This document shows, in pieces, positions 42,700-51,009 of a DNA stretch of 64,000 nucleotides. The position numbers were made by a program, and so were the translations under genes. Numbering within the stretch: the stretch's first letter is position 1; every line of letters starts with the position of its first letter. Where the stretch lies: NCBI RefSeq assembly GCF_025655475.1, contig NZ_JAHTIK010000001.1, positions 7,474,604-7,538,603 of the forward strand, written 5' to 3'. The notes beneath the pieces were generated by a model that was given only the letters and a program-made list of their open reading frames with translations, ran no database searches and had not been told where the DNA came from. The stretch comes from Kitasatospora sp. DSM 101779. Lineage in GTDB: Bacteria; Actinomycetota; Actinomycetes; Streptomycetales; Streptomycetaceae.

Positions 42700-43536
42700 T
42701 CAGCGTGCGCCCTGCGCGTCCGCCACGCCCGGCCCGGACACGGCCGGCCCCTCCCAGAACTGCGCCAGCGCACCGTCCTTGAACGGGCTCGGGCTGACGC
42801 TCAGCTCCCCGGCGAACGGCCGGTCGAGGACCAGCACCAGCAGCAGGCTGAAGCCGATCAGCGCCGCGACCGAGCCGACGAACAGCAGCTGGATGCGGCG
42901 GCTGCGGATGCCGTAGAGGAAGGTGAGCGGCAGGATCACCACCGCGCCGCCGTACACCAGGATCTGGAGCAGGCCCGGCAGTTGCTGTCCGCTCTGGGTG
43001 ATCCTGGCCCGGCGCTGGCCGGCGACGTTGCCGAGGCTCTCCACCGCCTGGTCGTAGAAGGCCTGCTCGGAGTGGGTGTCGGGCTGGTAGGCCTGCAGCG
43101 ACCGGTAGACCGCCTCCAGCTTGGCGGCGGTGCGGTTGTAGTCGCCCTGTCCGGCCCGCATCAGCGGCCACTGCTGCTCGACCACGGCGTGCACGTACCC
43201 GTCGACGGCGTGGTTCACCCGGTCGCGGTCCGCAGCCGGAAAGGCCTGGGCGTCGCGGACGATCTGCGCGGCGGCGGTGGCCTCCGAAGCGACCACGGTC
43301 TCCGCGTTCTCCAGCTGTGTCCACAGCGTCACGATGACGAAGGCCAGGATCACGCCGTAGATGGCGCCGAACATGCTGAGCACCACGCCCACCATGTCGT
43401 TGTGCGTGCCGTCAGCGGTCTGCGGATAGCGGCGCCGGGTCAGCGCACTGCCCAGCACGGCGAGGACGACGATGCCGCCCACGACGACGGCGCCGAGGGT
43501 GAACGTGGAGAGGTTGTTGAGCAGCCAGACCTCCAC
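42700..43536 (-). CDS. DUF4239 (bestrophin-like) membrane protein
   Basis: 278 residues with two N-terminal helices (TLGAVVVGGIVVLAVLGSAL, VGVVLSMFGAIYGVILAFVI) and two C-terminal ones (LQILVYGGAVVILPLTFLYG, LFVGSVAALIGFSLLLVLVL), and a soluble loop between. FAIYGVILAFVIV-like sequence with the QLENAE region is typical of DUF4239, related to bestrophin channels. Function unknown. GTG 43536 lies two bases after the next gene's stop, so the two form an operon. Confidence 0.85.
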   Translation of the reverse strand: MEVWLLNNLSTFTLGAVVVGGIVVLAVLGSALTRRRYPQTADGTHNDMVGVVLSMFGAIYGVILAFVIVTLWTQLENAETVVASEATAAAQIVRDAQAFPAADRDRVNHAVDGYVHAVVEQQWPLMRAGQGDYNRTAAKLEAVYRSLQAYQPDTHSEQAFYDQAVESLGNVAGQRRARITQSGQQLPGLLQILVYGGAVVILPLTFLYGIRSRRIQLLFVGSVAALIGFSLLLVLVLDRPFAGELSVSPSPFKDGALAQFWEGPAVSGPGVADAQGAR

Positions 43537-43538
43537 CG

Positions 43539-44006
43539 TCAGACTCCCGCGGCGGCGATCGGCCGGGAGGTGACGGCGATCCGGTTGTAGGTGTTCACCA
43601 CGGTGGCGGCCCAGGCGACCGACGCCGCCTCCGGCTCGGCCAGCACGGTGCGCGCGGTGCGGTGCAGCGCCCGGCCTCCGTCGCGGTCGTGCACCAGGGT
43701 CACCGCCTCGGCCAGCGCCAGCGCGGCCCGCTCGCGCTCGGTGAACAGTTCGGACTGCCGCCAGACCACCAACTGGGCCAGTCGGTTCTCCTTCTCTCCC
43801 GCCCGGCGGGCGGCGGTGGTGTGCAGGTCCACGCAGTACACGCAGCCGTTGATCTGCGAGCAGCGGAGGCGGACGAGTTCCAGCAGGATCGGCTCCAGGC
43901 CGGCGGTCGCGGCTGCCTCCTCGACGGCGCCGTGCAGGGCGTTCACGGCGGCGAAGGCCTTCGGGGCGAGGCCGATCAGGGGCAGCGGGGGGAGTGCGTC
44001 GGTCAC
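43539..44006 (-). CDS. AhpD/carboxymuconolactone decarboxylase family protein
   Basis: 155 residues with the peroxidase-like ELVRLRCSQINGCVYCVDLHTT: the CxxC-x3-H motif of AhpD-type alkylhydroperoxidases. It probably reduces peroxides or repairs thiols. GTG 44006. It is upstream of and coupled to the DUF4239 membrane gene. Confidence 0.9.
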   Translation of the reverse strand: MTDALPPLPLIGLAPKAFAAVNALHGAVEEAAATAGLEPILLELVRLRCSQINGCVYCVDLHTTAARRAGEKENRLAQLVVWRQSELFTERERAALALAEAVTLVHDRDGGRALHRTARTVLAEPEAASVAWAATVVNTYNRIAVTSRPIAAAGV

Positions 44007-44337
44007 GGACCGAGCGTAATCGCCGTCACATGCCCGGGACCTGTCCGAACGTCAGTGATCACCCGGGCGGACGGGCCGGCGGGAATCGGTTGACCGTGTC
44101 GTCAATTCGAGCGCGTGGCCCGTGATTTCGGGTGGCAGCCGGGAGGTGGGACGTCAACGAAGCTTCACGCTCACCCGGTTGGCGGTATGTATGCGATCGA
44201 CTACCCGCCGTGCCGGTACTGTGACGTTCCGTGGCCGCACCGATCACGTGCCGTCACTTCACAGGCCAGCCGGGTGCCACCGCCGGCCCTGTCCCTGGGC
44301 CGGCAGCCCGTGCGAGACACCCTTGGAGATTTCCGAG
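44007..44337. other. Intergenic promoter region of the EF-hand gene
   Basis: 331 bases between divergent genes. No clear promoter motif or small gene; a plus frame reading GGMYAIDYPPCRYCDVPWPH has no SD and is not supported. Confidence 0.45.
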
Positions 44338-44877
44338 ATGACCACTTCCGTGCAGATGCAGCGCGCCCAGAAGCGCTTCGACCTCTGGGACGTCAACGGT
44401 GACGGCCAGATCGACCGCGCCGACTGGGACGCCGAGGCTCGGCGCATCCTCCAGGCCTTCGGCGAGGCCCCCGGCACCCCGGCCGCCCGTTCCCTGATGG
44501 ACGCCTACCTCGGCATGTGGGCCTTCTTCGCCGACAAGGCCGGCATCGACGAGCAGACCGGCGCGCTCACCCCGGAGCAGTTCAACCACATCGCCGAGGA
44601 GCACATCCTGGAGAACGGCGGCGCGGGCTTCGGCCGGGTCGTCAAGCCGACCATCCAGGCGATCGTCGAGCTCATCGACGTGGACGGCGACGGCCAGGTG
44701 AACCCGGCCGAGTTCAAGAGCTGGATGGACGCGATCGGCGTCCAGGACATGAACCCGCTCGAGGCCTTCGCCCAGATCGACACCGACGGCGACGGCCAGC
44801 TCTCCGTCGACGAGCTCGTCCAGGCCGTCCGCGCCTACCACCTGGGCGACATCGACGTGCCGCTGCTCGGCCGCTGA
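44338..44877 (+). CDS. EF-hand calcium-binding protein, calerythrin-like
   Basis: 179 residues with three canonical EF-hand loops, DVNGDGQIDRAD, DVDGDGQVNPAEF and DTDGDGQLSVDEL, and a fourth degenerate loop (AGIDEQTGALTPEQF). Layout is that of calerythrin and the sarcoplasmic Ca-binding group, cytoplasmic buffers or sensors of Ca2+. ATG 44338 with GGAG about ten bases upstream. Monocistronic, ended by a long hairpin. Confidence 0.93.
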   Translation: MTTSVQMQRAQKRFDLWDVNGDGQIDRADWDAEARRILQAFGEAPGTPAARSLMDAYLGMWAFFADKAGIDEQTGALTPEQFNHIAEEHILENGGAGFGRVVKPTIQAIVELIDVDGDGQVNPAEFKSWMDAIGVQDMNPLEAFAQIDTDGDGQLSVDELVQAVRAYHLGDIDVPLLGR

Positions 44878-44883
44878 GCAGCA

Positions 44884-44927
44884 CCGCGGCCCGGGCCGGG
44901 GACGGCGCCCCCCGGCCCGGGCCGCGG
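44884..44927. terminator. Strong bidirectional terminator hairpin
   Basis: A perfect 18-base inverted repeat (CCGCGGCCCGGGCCGGGG, complement at 44910-44927) with an eight-base loop separates the EF-hand gene from the convergent biosynthetic cluster, marking a natural cluster edge. Confidence 0.8.
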
Positions 44928-44960
44928 CATGTCACCTGCCCGGCCTCCTCGGGCCGGTCG

Positions 44961-45368
44961 TCAGGACGGCGCGGCCGGGACGAAGCGGACCGGCAGCTCC
45001 GGCCGCAGGTCCAGCTTCGCCCCGGTCAGCAGGTGGTCCGCGGCGATCAACACGTTGTAGTGGTTGGGGTAGTGGCAGGCGTCGAAGCCGAGCACCGTGC
45101 CCACCCGGTGCTCGCCGACGAACACCTCGTCGCCGCGGTCCAGCACTCCGGCCGCCGCGATCTCCGCGAAGCCGAGGAAGCCGACCCGGTCGATCCGGGC
45201 GCCCGCCTCGGTGTCCCGCTGGTCGGTGGTGACCAGCTCGTGCACCTCGCCCTGCCGGACGCACCGGCTGGCGAACGGCTCCAGGTTCATCCCGCGGTCC
45301 TCGCGGCTGTGCAGCAGCACCTTCACCAGCGTGCCGGTCACCGTCCGCTTCGGCCCGTCCTCGCGCAT
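44961..45368 (-). CDS. DUF6917-like conserved protein, cluster edge
   Basis: 135 residues: beta-rich, with RTVTGTLVKVLLHSREDRGM, VGFLGFAEIAAAGVLDRGDEV and a conserved-looking GFDACHYPNHYNVLIAADHL. The pattern fits DUF6917 as I remember it, with moderate certainty; function is unknown. ATG 45368 shares one base with the upstream stop. It is the last gene of the tight six-gene minus unit (44961-50788), so it probably acts in the same pathway, perhaps as a small isomerase or cupin-like enzyme. Confidence 0.65.
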   Translation of the reverse strand: MREDGPKRTVTGTLVKVLLHSREDRGMNLEPFASRCVRQGEVHELVTTDQRDTEAGARIDRVGFLGFAEIAAAGVLDRGDEVFVGEHRVGTVLGFDACHYPNHYNVLIAADHLLTGAKLDLRPELPVRFVPAAPS

Positions 45369-46300
45369 CACAGCGCCTCCACCCGCTCGGCCCGGTAGGC
45401 GGCCTCCACCACCCGCAGGGCGTCCAGCCCGTCCGGCCCGTACCCCGGCCCGGCACCGCGCGGCTCGCCGAGGACCAGCCCCGCGAACTCCGCGAGCACC
45501 CCCTCGTACTCGTGCCAGAGCGACTGCTTGAAACCGGGATGCCCGGCCAGCAGGTCCGCACCCAGCACGCTGCCGTCCGTCAACTCCACCGCCACGTCCT
45601 TGCATTCGCCGAGGAAGGACCAGTCCAGCTCGATCCGGGCGGTCACCCCGTCGGCACCGGCCAGGGCGAGCACCGCCTGCCGGTCGACGCCCTGCGCGTC
45701 CCGGACGATGCCGGCGGACTCCACCACCATCGGCCCGGCCAGCAGCCGCACCAGGTCGTAGGCGTTCGGGCCGTTGTCGGCCACGCAGCCGCCGCCGCAG
45801 CGCTCCGGGTCGAGGTACCAGCCGTCCCGGCCGACGTGTTCCTCGATCCGCTCCAGGTAGCGCACGGTCACCGAGCGGACGGGCGCCTCCTCCGGGATCC
45901 GCGCACGCAGATCGGCGACCGCCGCGTTGTACCGGCGGTGGAAGGCGGTGAACAGCGGCACCCGCCGCTGGGCCGCGAGCGCGGTCAACTCCTCGCCCTC
46001 GGCGGCCCGCAGGGCGAGCGGCTTCTCCACACACACCGGCAGGCCGGCGCGCAGCGCGTCCCGGCAGATCACCGTGTGCAGGTCGTTCGGCACGGTGGCC
46101 ACCACGGCGTCCAGGCCGCCCGCGGCGAGCATCGCCCGGTGGTCGGTGTGGCAGCCGACCCGGCCCGCGAAGGGGCGCAGCAGCTTGCGGTCGAGGTCGC
46201 AGACGGCGGCCAGCCGGACGTCCGGCACCCGGTCGAGCGCGGCCAGGTAGAACCGGGAGATCACCCCGAGGCCGACCAGGCCGATCCGCAGCCCGCTCAC
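45368..46300 (-). CDS. Gfo/Idh/MocA family oxidoreductase 1
   Basis: 310 residues. The Rossmann domain begins LRIGLVGLGVISRFYLAAL (GxGxxS type) and contains CVEKPLAL, the EKP motif whose Lys serves catalysis. The C-terminal substrate domain has GGGCVADNGPNAYDLVRLLAG, with the conserved D/H-bearing segment (here N-x2-Y-D rather than G-x2-x-H). It should oxidise or reduce a sugar or inositol OH with NAD(P). GTG 46300 overlaps the previous stop as GTGA. Substrate unknown. Confidence 0.87.
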   Translation of the reverse strand: MSGLRIGLVGLGVISRFYLAALDRVPDVRLAAVCDLDRKLLRPFAGRVGCHTDHRAMLAAGGLDAVVATVPNDLHTVICRDALRAGLPVCVEKPLALRAAEGEELTALAAQRRVPLFTAFHRRYNAAVADLRARIPEEAPVRSVTVRYLERIEEHVGRDGWYLDPERCGGGCVADNGPNAYDLVRLLAGPMVVESAGIVRDAQGVDRQAVLALAGADGVTARIELDWSFLGECKDVAVELTDGSVLGADLLAGHPGFKQSLWHEYEGVLAEFAGLVLGEPRGAGPGYGPDGLDALRVVEAAYRAERVEAL

Positions 46301-47463
46301 CGCTCGACCTCCGCACCGGGCCCGGCCTCCGCACCGGGTTCGGCCCCCGCGGCCGGCGGGCGGATGCCGAACCGGGCGGCGATCTCCGTGAGTTCGACGA
46401 GCAGGGCGGGGGAGAGCGGCACCCCGGCGCGGTGCGCCTCGGCCGTGCGCCGGGCCTCGTGCCAGCCGGGGTAGGCGACCGGGTCGGCGCCGTCGGCGGG
46501 CGGGCAGGCGAGCACGGTGGAGAACAGGGTGCGTGCGTCCAGTTCGGCCTGCCCGCCGTCGCGCAGCGCGGCGGGGGCGATCGCCAGCGCGAACAGGCCG
46601 ATGTCGTCGTCCCGTCCGGTCGGTCCGCCGTCGCCGTCCAGCGCCTCCGGCTCGGGACCGAGGCCGGCACCGGGCAGCAGGGCGGCGAGCACCTCGACCA
46701 TCAGGCCGAGTCCGAAGCCCTTGAACTCGCCGCCGGAGCCGGCGCCCAGCCACAGCAGATGGGCGTCGCCGCGGTCGAAGGCGGCGGGGTCGGTCACCGG
46801 GCGGCCCGCCTCGTCCGCCAGCCACCCGGGCGGGATCGGCTCGCCGGCCCGGGCGGCCGCCCGCACCCGGCCGGTGGGCACCGCGGTGGTGCTCATGTCG
46901 AGGACGTACGGCGGGAGTTCACCGGCCGGGGCGGCGACGCTCCACGGGTTGGTGCCGAGCAGCGCGACCGCGCCGCCCGGCGGGCGGGCGATCCGCTGGC
47001 GGCCGCAGTTGGAGGCGAGCAGGCCGATCATGCCGCGGTCGCAGACCCGGGCCGCGTGGTGGCCGGCGCAGCCGACGTGGGTGGCGCGGCGGACGGAGAC
47101 CAGGCCGATGCCGTACCGCTCCGCACGTTCGGCGGCCAGGTCCATCGCGGCGCCGGCCTGCCACAGGCCGAGGGCCCGGCCGGCGTCGACCAGGACGGCG
47201 GCGCCGCGGTCTGCCACCACCTGTGGCTCGGCGGTGGGATCGGCCCGTCCCTCGGCGAACAGCGGGAGGTAGAGCCGGGTGAGGTTGGTCAGGCCGTGCG
47301 AGGTCATGCCGGCGGCGTCGCCGTGGCAGAGCGCCTCGGCGGAGGCCCGCGCCCGATCGGCCGGCAGGCCGTGGGCGGTGAACACCTCGGTGGTGAAGCG
47401 GATCAGATCGGGGTACGGGACGCGGAGGGTGGTCGGGGCGGGCGCGGACGCCACAGGGGTCAC
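46297..47463 (-). CDS. Ldh family (malate/L-lactate/ureidoglycolate type) oxidoreductase
   Basis: 388 residues with HGDAAGMTSHGLTNLTRLYL, RATHVGCAGHHAARV (the conserved His/catalytic region) and LLGTNPWSVAAPAG with PYVLDMSTTAVPTGRV, typical of the NAD(P)-dependent Ldh_2 family. It acts on alpha-hydroxy/alpha-keto acids or sugar-derived 2-ketoacids. GTG 47463 is preceded by AGGAGC. The C-terminal 20 residues are Pro/Ala/Glu-rich. It overlaps the following gene as GTGA. Confidence 0.87.
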   Translation of the reverse strand: MTPVASAPAPTTLRVPYPDLIRFTTEVFTAHGLPADRARASAEALCHGDAAGMTSHGLTNLTRLYLPLFAEGRADPTAEPQVVADRGAAVLVDAGRALGLWQAGAAMDLAAERAERYGIGLVSVRRATHVGCAGHHAARVCDRGMIGLLASNCGRQRIARPPGGAVALLGTNPWSVAAPAGELPPYVLDMSTTAVPTGRVRAAARAGEPIPPGWLADEAGRPVTDPAAFDRGDAHLLWLGAGSGGEFKGFGLGLMVEVLAALLPGAGLGPEPEALDGDGGPTGRDDDIGLFALAIAPAALRDGGQAELDARTLFSTVLACPPADGADPVAYPGWHEARRTAEAHRAGVPLSPALLVELTEIAARFGIRPPAAGAEPGAEAGPGAEVER

Positions 47464-47511
47464 GGACTTGCTCCTGGTGTCGGTGGTGGGGCCGGGGCCC
47501 GGGGTGCCGGC

Positions 47512-48789
47512 TCAGCGGCGGGCGAAGGCGACGAGCAGCCGGGCGACGGCGGCGGCGAAGCCGTCGAGCTGGTCGAGGTCGGCGAACTCGCCCTCGGCGT
47601 GCGCCCGGTTGGCGGCGAGTCCGCCGGGGCCGAGCACGACGGTGAAGGTGTCCGGCAGGCCGGCCGCCCAGATGGCGTCGCAGGTGAAGGCCGGCTCGTG
47701 GGCCGGCCAGCGGTCGATCCCGGCCCGCTGCAGCAGGGACTCCAGCGCCGGGTCGGCGCCGTCGAGGGTCGGCAGGCCGCGTTTCAGCCAGTCCAGCCCG
47801 GTGACCTCGGCGCAGTCGGCCGCCGTCCGGGCGAACTCCGGCACCCCGGCGAACTCGCGGCGGAAGGCGGCCAGCCCGGAGCGGACGGCGGACTCCACCG
47901 CGGCCTCCGTCCGCCGGCCGGAACCGGCGTCCTGGTACGGGATGTTGAGCAGCAGCTCGCCGCGGCCGTACACCCGGTTGTGCAGCGGTCCGGTGCCGAT
48001 CCCGGCGATGCAGACCCGCTCGCGGGGCGCTGCGGCGGTGCCGAGTTCGCGGGCCAGGTGCTGGGCGAGGTAGCCGAGCAGGACGGTGGCGTTGTGGCCG
48101 TCGCCGGGACAGTCGTCGACGGCGTCCTCTCCGCGGACCCGCAGCCGGGCGGTGGCGGCGGCGGTGGCCCGGGGCAGGTAGCGCAGGCCGGTGGGCTCGC
48201 AGAACACGTTGAGCGCGCCGACGTGGCCCGCCTCGACCAGGACGCGGGTGCCGAAGGTGCCCATCGCGCCGCCCTCCTCGCCGGAGACGGCCTGCACCAG
48301 CACGCCAGCCGCGGTGCCGACCAGCGGTTCGGCGGCCCGCGCGGCGCGGATCCCGGCGAGCAGCGCGACGGCCGGGCCCTTGGCGTCGATCGCACCGCGC
48401 CCGAGGAAGCGCCGGCCGTCGAAGGAGACCGGCTCGTGGCCGGCGACGGTGTCCAGGTGGACGTTGAACATCACGGTGCGGGCGAGGGGCATCGGCGGGC
48501 CGAGGCGCAGCACCAGGTTGGGCTGGCAGGCGAGGAAGCCGTCCTGCGCGGCGGCGGCCTGCCGGACGGTGAGCGGCACGTCGGGCCGGTCCAGGTCGGT
48601 GGCCCCGGCCGGGCCGTGGTGCACGGTGTCCAGCCCGATCCGGGCCGCGGCGCAGGCGTAGTGCAGCTGTGCCTCGGCGAGCCGGGGCGGCGGTGCGCCC
48701 GGCCCGGTCTCCAGCGGGCCGGCGGTGGGCAGGTCCAGCAGGTCCAGCAGCAGGGCGTGGTCGGCGGGCAGCAGGCGGTCGCCGCTCAT
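47512..48789 (-). CDS. M20 family metallopeptidase/amidohydrolase (ArgE/DapE/ACY1)
   Basis: 425 residues with VMFNVHLDTVAGHE (metal His and Asp), GRGAIDAKGPAVALL (bridging Asp) and VQAVSGEEGGAMGT (catalytic Glu and metal Glu). It should hydrolyse an amide bond, such as deacylating an N-acyl amino compound. In a cluster with two aminotransferases, removal of a protecting acyl group is plausible. ATG 48789 overlaps the upstream stop as ATGA; 48 bases separate it from the Ldh gene. Confidence 0.9.
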   Translation of the reverse strand: MSGDRLLPADHALLLDLLDLPTAGPLETGPGAPPPRLAEAQLHYACAAARIGLDTVHHGPAGATDLDRPDVPLTVRQAAAAQDGFLACQPNLVLRLGPPMPLARTVMFNVHLDTVAGHEPVSFDGRRFLGRGAIDAKGPAVALLAGIRAARAAEPLVGTAAGVLVQAVSGEEGGAMGTFGTRVLVEAGHVGALNVFCEPTGLRYLPRATAAATARLRVRGEDAVDDCPGDGHNATVLLGYLAQHLARELGTAAAPRERVCIAGIGTGPLHNRVYGRGELLLNIPYQDAGSGRRTEAAVESAVRSGLAAFRREFAGVPEFARTAADCAEVTGLDWLKRGLPTLDGADPALESLLQRAGIDRWPAHEPAFTCDAIWAAGLPDTFTVVLGPGGLAANRAHAEGEFADLDQLDGFAAAVARLLVAFARR

Positions 48790-49772
48790 CGGGCCGCCGC
48801 CCCGTCACGGCGGGTTGCGGGGCCGCCCCGACGGCCGCCCGGGATCGCCGCCGCGGGGATGCCCCGCAGGCCGCCCGGGACGGCGCGCCAGCCCGTCGCG
48901 GACGGCAGCAGTTGCTGCTCGACCAGCCGGGCCAGCGCGAGCCCGGCGCGGACGAAGCCGCTCTCCGCCCCGCCGTCCGCGGCGGGGCGGCCCTCGTGCG
49001 GCCGGACGTGCAGGTGCGGCTCCAGCGACCAGGCGCCGCTCCAGCCGCGGTCCAGCAGCAGCCGCAGGCTGTCCGCGACCCGGGCACCGCCCTCGCCGGG
49101 TGGTACGTACTCCGTCCGCTCCCCGCCGCCGACGGCGTCCTTGACGTGAACGTGGGCCACGTGGTCGGCCACCTCCAGGAGCATCCGGTGGCTGTCGTAG
49201 CCGTACGGGACGCCGTTGCCGGTGTCGAGGAGCAGCCGCAGTGCGGGGCTGTCCACGGTGGTGACCAGGTCGAGCATCCGCTCGGCCGAACCGCCGGCCC
49301 AGCCGCTGCAGTTCTCGTGCAGCAGGACGAGGCCCAGGGTGCCGGCGAGTTCGGCGAGGGCCCCGAGCCGCTGCAGCACCCGGCGGCGCCACTCGGACTC
49401 CGGCAGGCCCGCGTTGGGGTAGGACATCACCCGGACGAACCGGGTGCCGAGAGCCGCGCAGCGCGGGCCAAGGGCGGTGAGCTCGGCGAGGTCCTGGTCG
49501 AAGGGGTCGGCGACGGTGCCCGCCCAGTTGCCGATCCGGGCGGCGGTGCCGACGACCCGCACGCCCCGGTCGGCGATGCGGTCGGCGATCCGACGGACGG
49601 CGTCCTCGGGCAGGTCGGCGATCCACTGCCCGTCGACGGTGCGCAGCTCCAGGTGGCGCCAGCCGAGCCGGGCCAGGGCGGCGAGTTGGCCGGTCAGGTC
49701 GGGGGCGGCCTCGTCGCCGATGCCGGCCCAGTCGATGCGCGGCGCGGGGGCGGGGGCGGGGGAGGCGCTCAT
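48786..49772 (-). CDS. Sugar phosphate isomerase/epimerase (AP-endonuclease-2 TIM barrel)
   Basis: 328 residues: TIM-barrel motifs GWRHLELRTVDGQWI, VVGTAARIGNWAG, RFVRVMSYP, VLLHENCSGWAGGSAE (metal Glu), LLLDTGNGVPYGYDSH (Asp) and HVHVKDAVGG (His/Asp). This is the IolE/IolI/hydroxypyruvate-isomerase-like set. It isomerises or dehydrates a keto-sugar or inosose. The C-terminal 40 residues are Gly/Arg-rich. ATGA overlaps on both sides show it is co-translated with the second Gfo/Idh and the M20 gene. Confidence 0.88.
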   Translation of the reverse strand: MSASPAPAPAPRIDWAGIGDEAAPDLTGQLAALARLGWRHLELRTVDGQWIADLPEDAVRRIADRIADRGVRVVGTAARIGNWAGTVADPFDQDLAELTALGPRCAALGTRFVRVMSYPNAGLPESEWRRRVLQRLGALAELAGTLGLVLLHENCSGWAGGSAERMLDLVTTVDSPALRLLLDTGNGVPYGYDSHRMLLEVADHVAHVHVKDAVGGGERTEYVPPGEGGARVADSLRLLLDRGWSGAWSLEPHLHVRPHEGRPAADGGAESGFVRAGLALARLVEQQLLPSATGWRAVPGGLRGIPAAAIPGGRRGGPATRRDGAAAR

Positions 49773-50788
49773 CGGGCCGCCGTCCGGGCCGGGACGGCGG
49801 GCCGCGCGGCCGCCTTGGCGCGGTCGAGCAGCCGGACCACGTCGGTGTTGACCGCGAGGTCGGGGTGCGGACCGCCGCCGCCGGCGGCGAAGTACCGGTA
49901 GGCGCGGCGGACGAAGGCGGTGAGCGAGTCGTCGTGCAGCAGCTCGGTGGTCTCGCCGTCCCGGTCGATGGTGATCAGCTGGGCGTAGGCGTCGGCCTCG
50001 CTGCCGGGGTAGTGCCCGATCAGGGTGCCGCCGGCGAGTTCCAGGGTGACCCGGCGCTCGCGCACCGGGGAGGTCATGTCCGAGCGGATCCGCGTCCAGA
50101 CCCCGGAACGGTGCTCCACCTTCAGCCAGGCGGTGCCGAGCCGGGGCAGCACCCGGCCGTCGACCACCATGTCGGTACCGCCCGCGCCGGTCACCTCGCC
50201 CGGCCCGGCGAGGGCGAGGCAGAGGCCGAGCGAGTGCGGCAGCTCGATGTCGAAGGCGGTCGGGTGGCCGTCGGCGGCCAGCGAGCGGGAGAAGCGGGGC
50301 TTGCGCTGGACGACGTGGACGGTGCGCAGCGGCCCGTACGCGCCGGTCGCGAGTACCGTGCGCAGCCGATCGGTGAGCCGGCTGCCGAGCCACTGGGCGA
50401 CCACCACCAGGTCGAGCCCGTGGCGGTCGCGGACGGCGAGCAGCTCGTCGAGCCGGCGGCCGTCGGCGGCCAGCGGCTTCTCCACCAGGATGCTGCGGAA
50501 GCCGAGCCGGCCGAGCGTGTCGAGCACGGCGCCCCGGTCGGTGGGCGGGGTGCACAGATGCACCACGCAGGCGGCCGGGTCGAGCAGTCGGGCGGCCTCG
50601 GCGAGGGTCACCGGCCGCAGGTCGGCGGCGGCCGGGTGGCTGCGGTGCGGGTCCGCGGTGAGCATCGGCCCGGCGGCGAAGAGCCGGGCGGTGTCCGCAC
50701 CGGCGCGGAGTCTGCGGAGCACCGGCAGGTGCAGGCCGAGGCCCGCACGCCCCATGCCGACGAGCAATGTCCGGAGTCCGTCCGCCAT
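49769..50788 (-). CDS. Gfo/Idh/MocA family oxidoreductase 2
   Basis: 339 residues. N-terminal RTLLVGMGRAGLGLHLPVLR, then CVVHLCTPPTDRG and SILVEKPLAADGRR (EKP motif), and the C-terminal FDIELPHSLGLCLALAGPGE with a conserved His (LPHSL). The His-bearing position is kept here, in contrast to paralogue 1. It is the first gene of the minus unit, so the promoter lies between 50,789 and 51,009, shared divergently with the aminotransferases. ATG 50788; an upstream ATG in frame at 50845 is less likely. Confidence 0.87.
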   Translation of the reverse strand: MADGLRTLLVGMGRAGLGLHLPVLRRLRAGADTARLFAAGPMLTADPHRSHPAAADLRPVTLAEAARLLDPAACVVHLCTPPTDRGAVLDTLGRLGFRSILVEKPLAADGRRLDELLAVRDRHGLDLVVVAQWLGSRLTDRLRTVLATGAYGPLRTVHVVQRKPRFSRSLAADGHPTAFDIELPHSLGLCLALAGPGEVTGAGGTDMVVDGRVLPRLGTAWLKVEHRSGVWTRIRSDMTSPVRERRVTLELAGGTLIGHYPGSEADAYAQLITIDRDGETTELLHDDSLTAFVRRAYRYFAAGGGGPHPDLAVNTDVVRLLDRAKAAARPAVPARTAAR

Positions 50789-51009
50789 GGTGAGCCGCCA
50801 TTCCTTCCGATCCGGTGCAGTGCGTCGCGGATATTCAATCAGCACACGGACAGTGGATTTGACCGGGCGTCAAATAATGTGTGGAGAAGGCCATTCGAAG
50901 GAGTGAAGTGCCCTGATCGACCTGCGGTTCAACCGTGGTGGTGGCGTAGATTGCCTGCCGCGCGCCCCGGATTTCCGGGTTCATGTCCGTACGATCTGAT
51001 GAGAGCTTC

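Noticed and set aside
44115..44402. Plus-strand frame ahead of the EF-hand gene (CRYCDVPWPH)
   Set aside because: No SD and it runs out of frame into the EF-hand gene; one Cys pair is not enough to support it.
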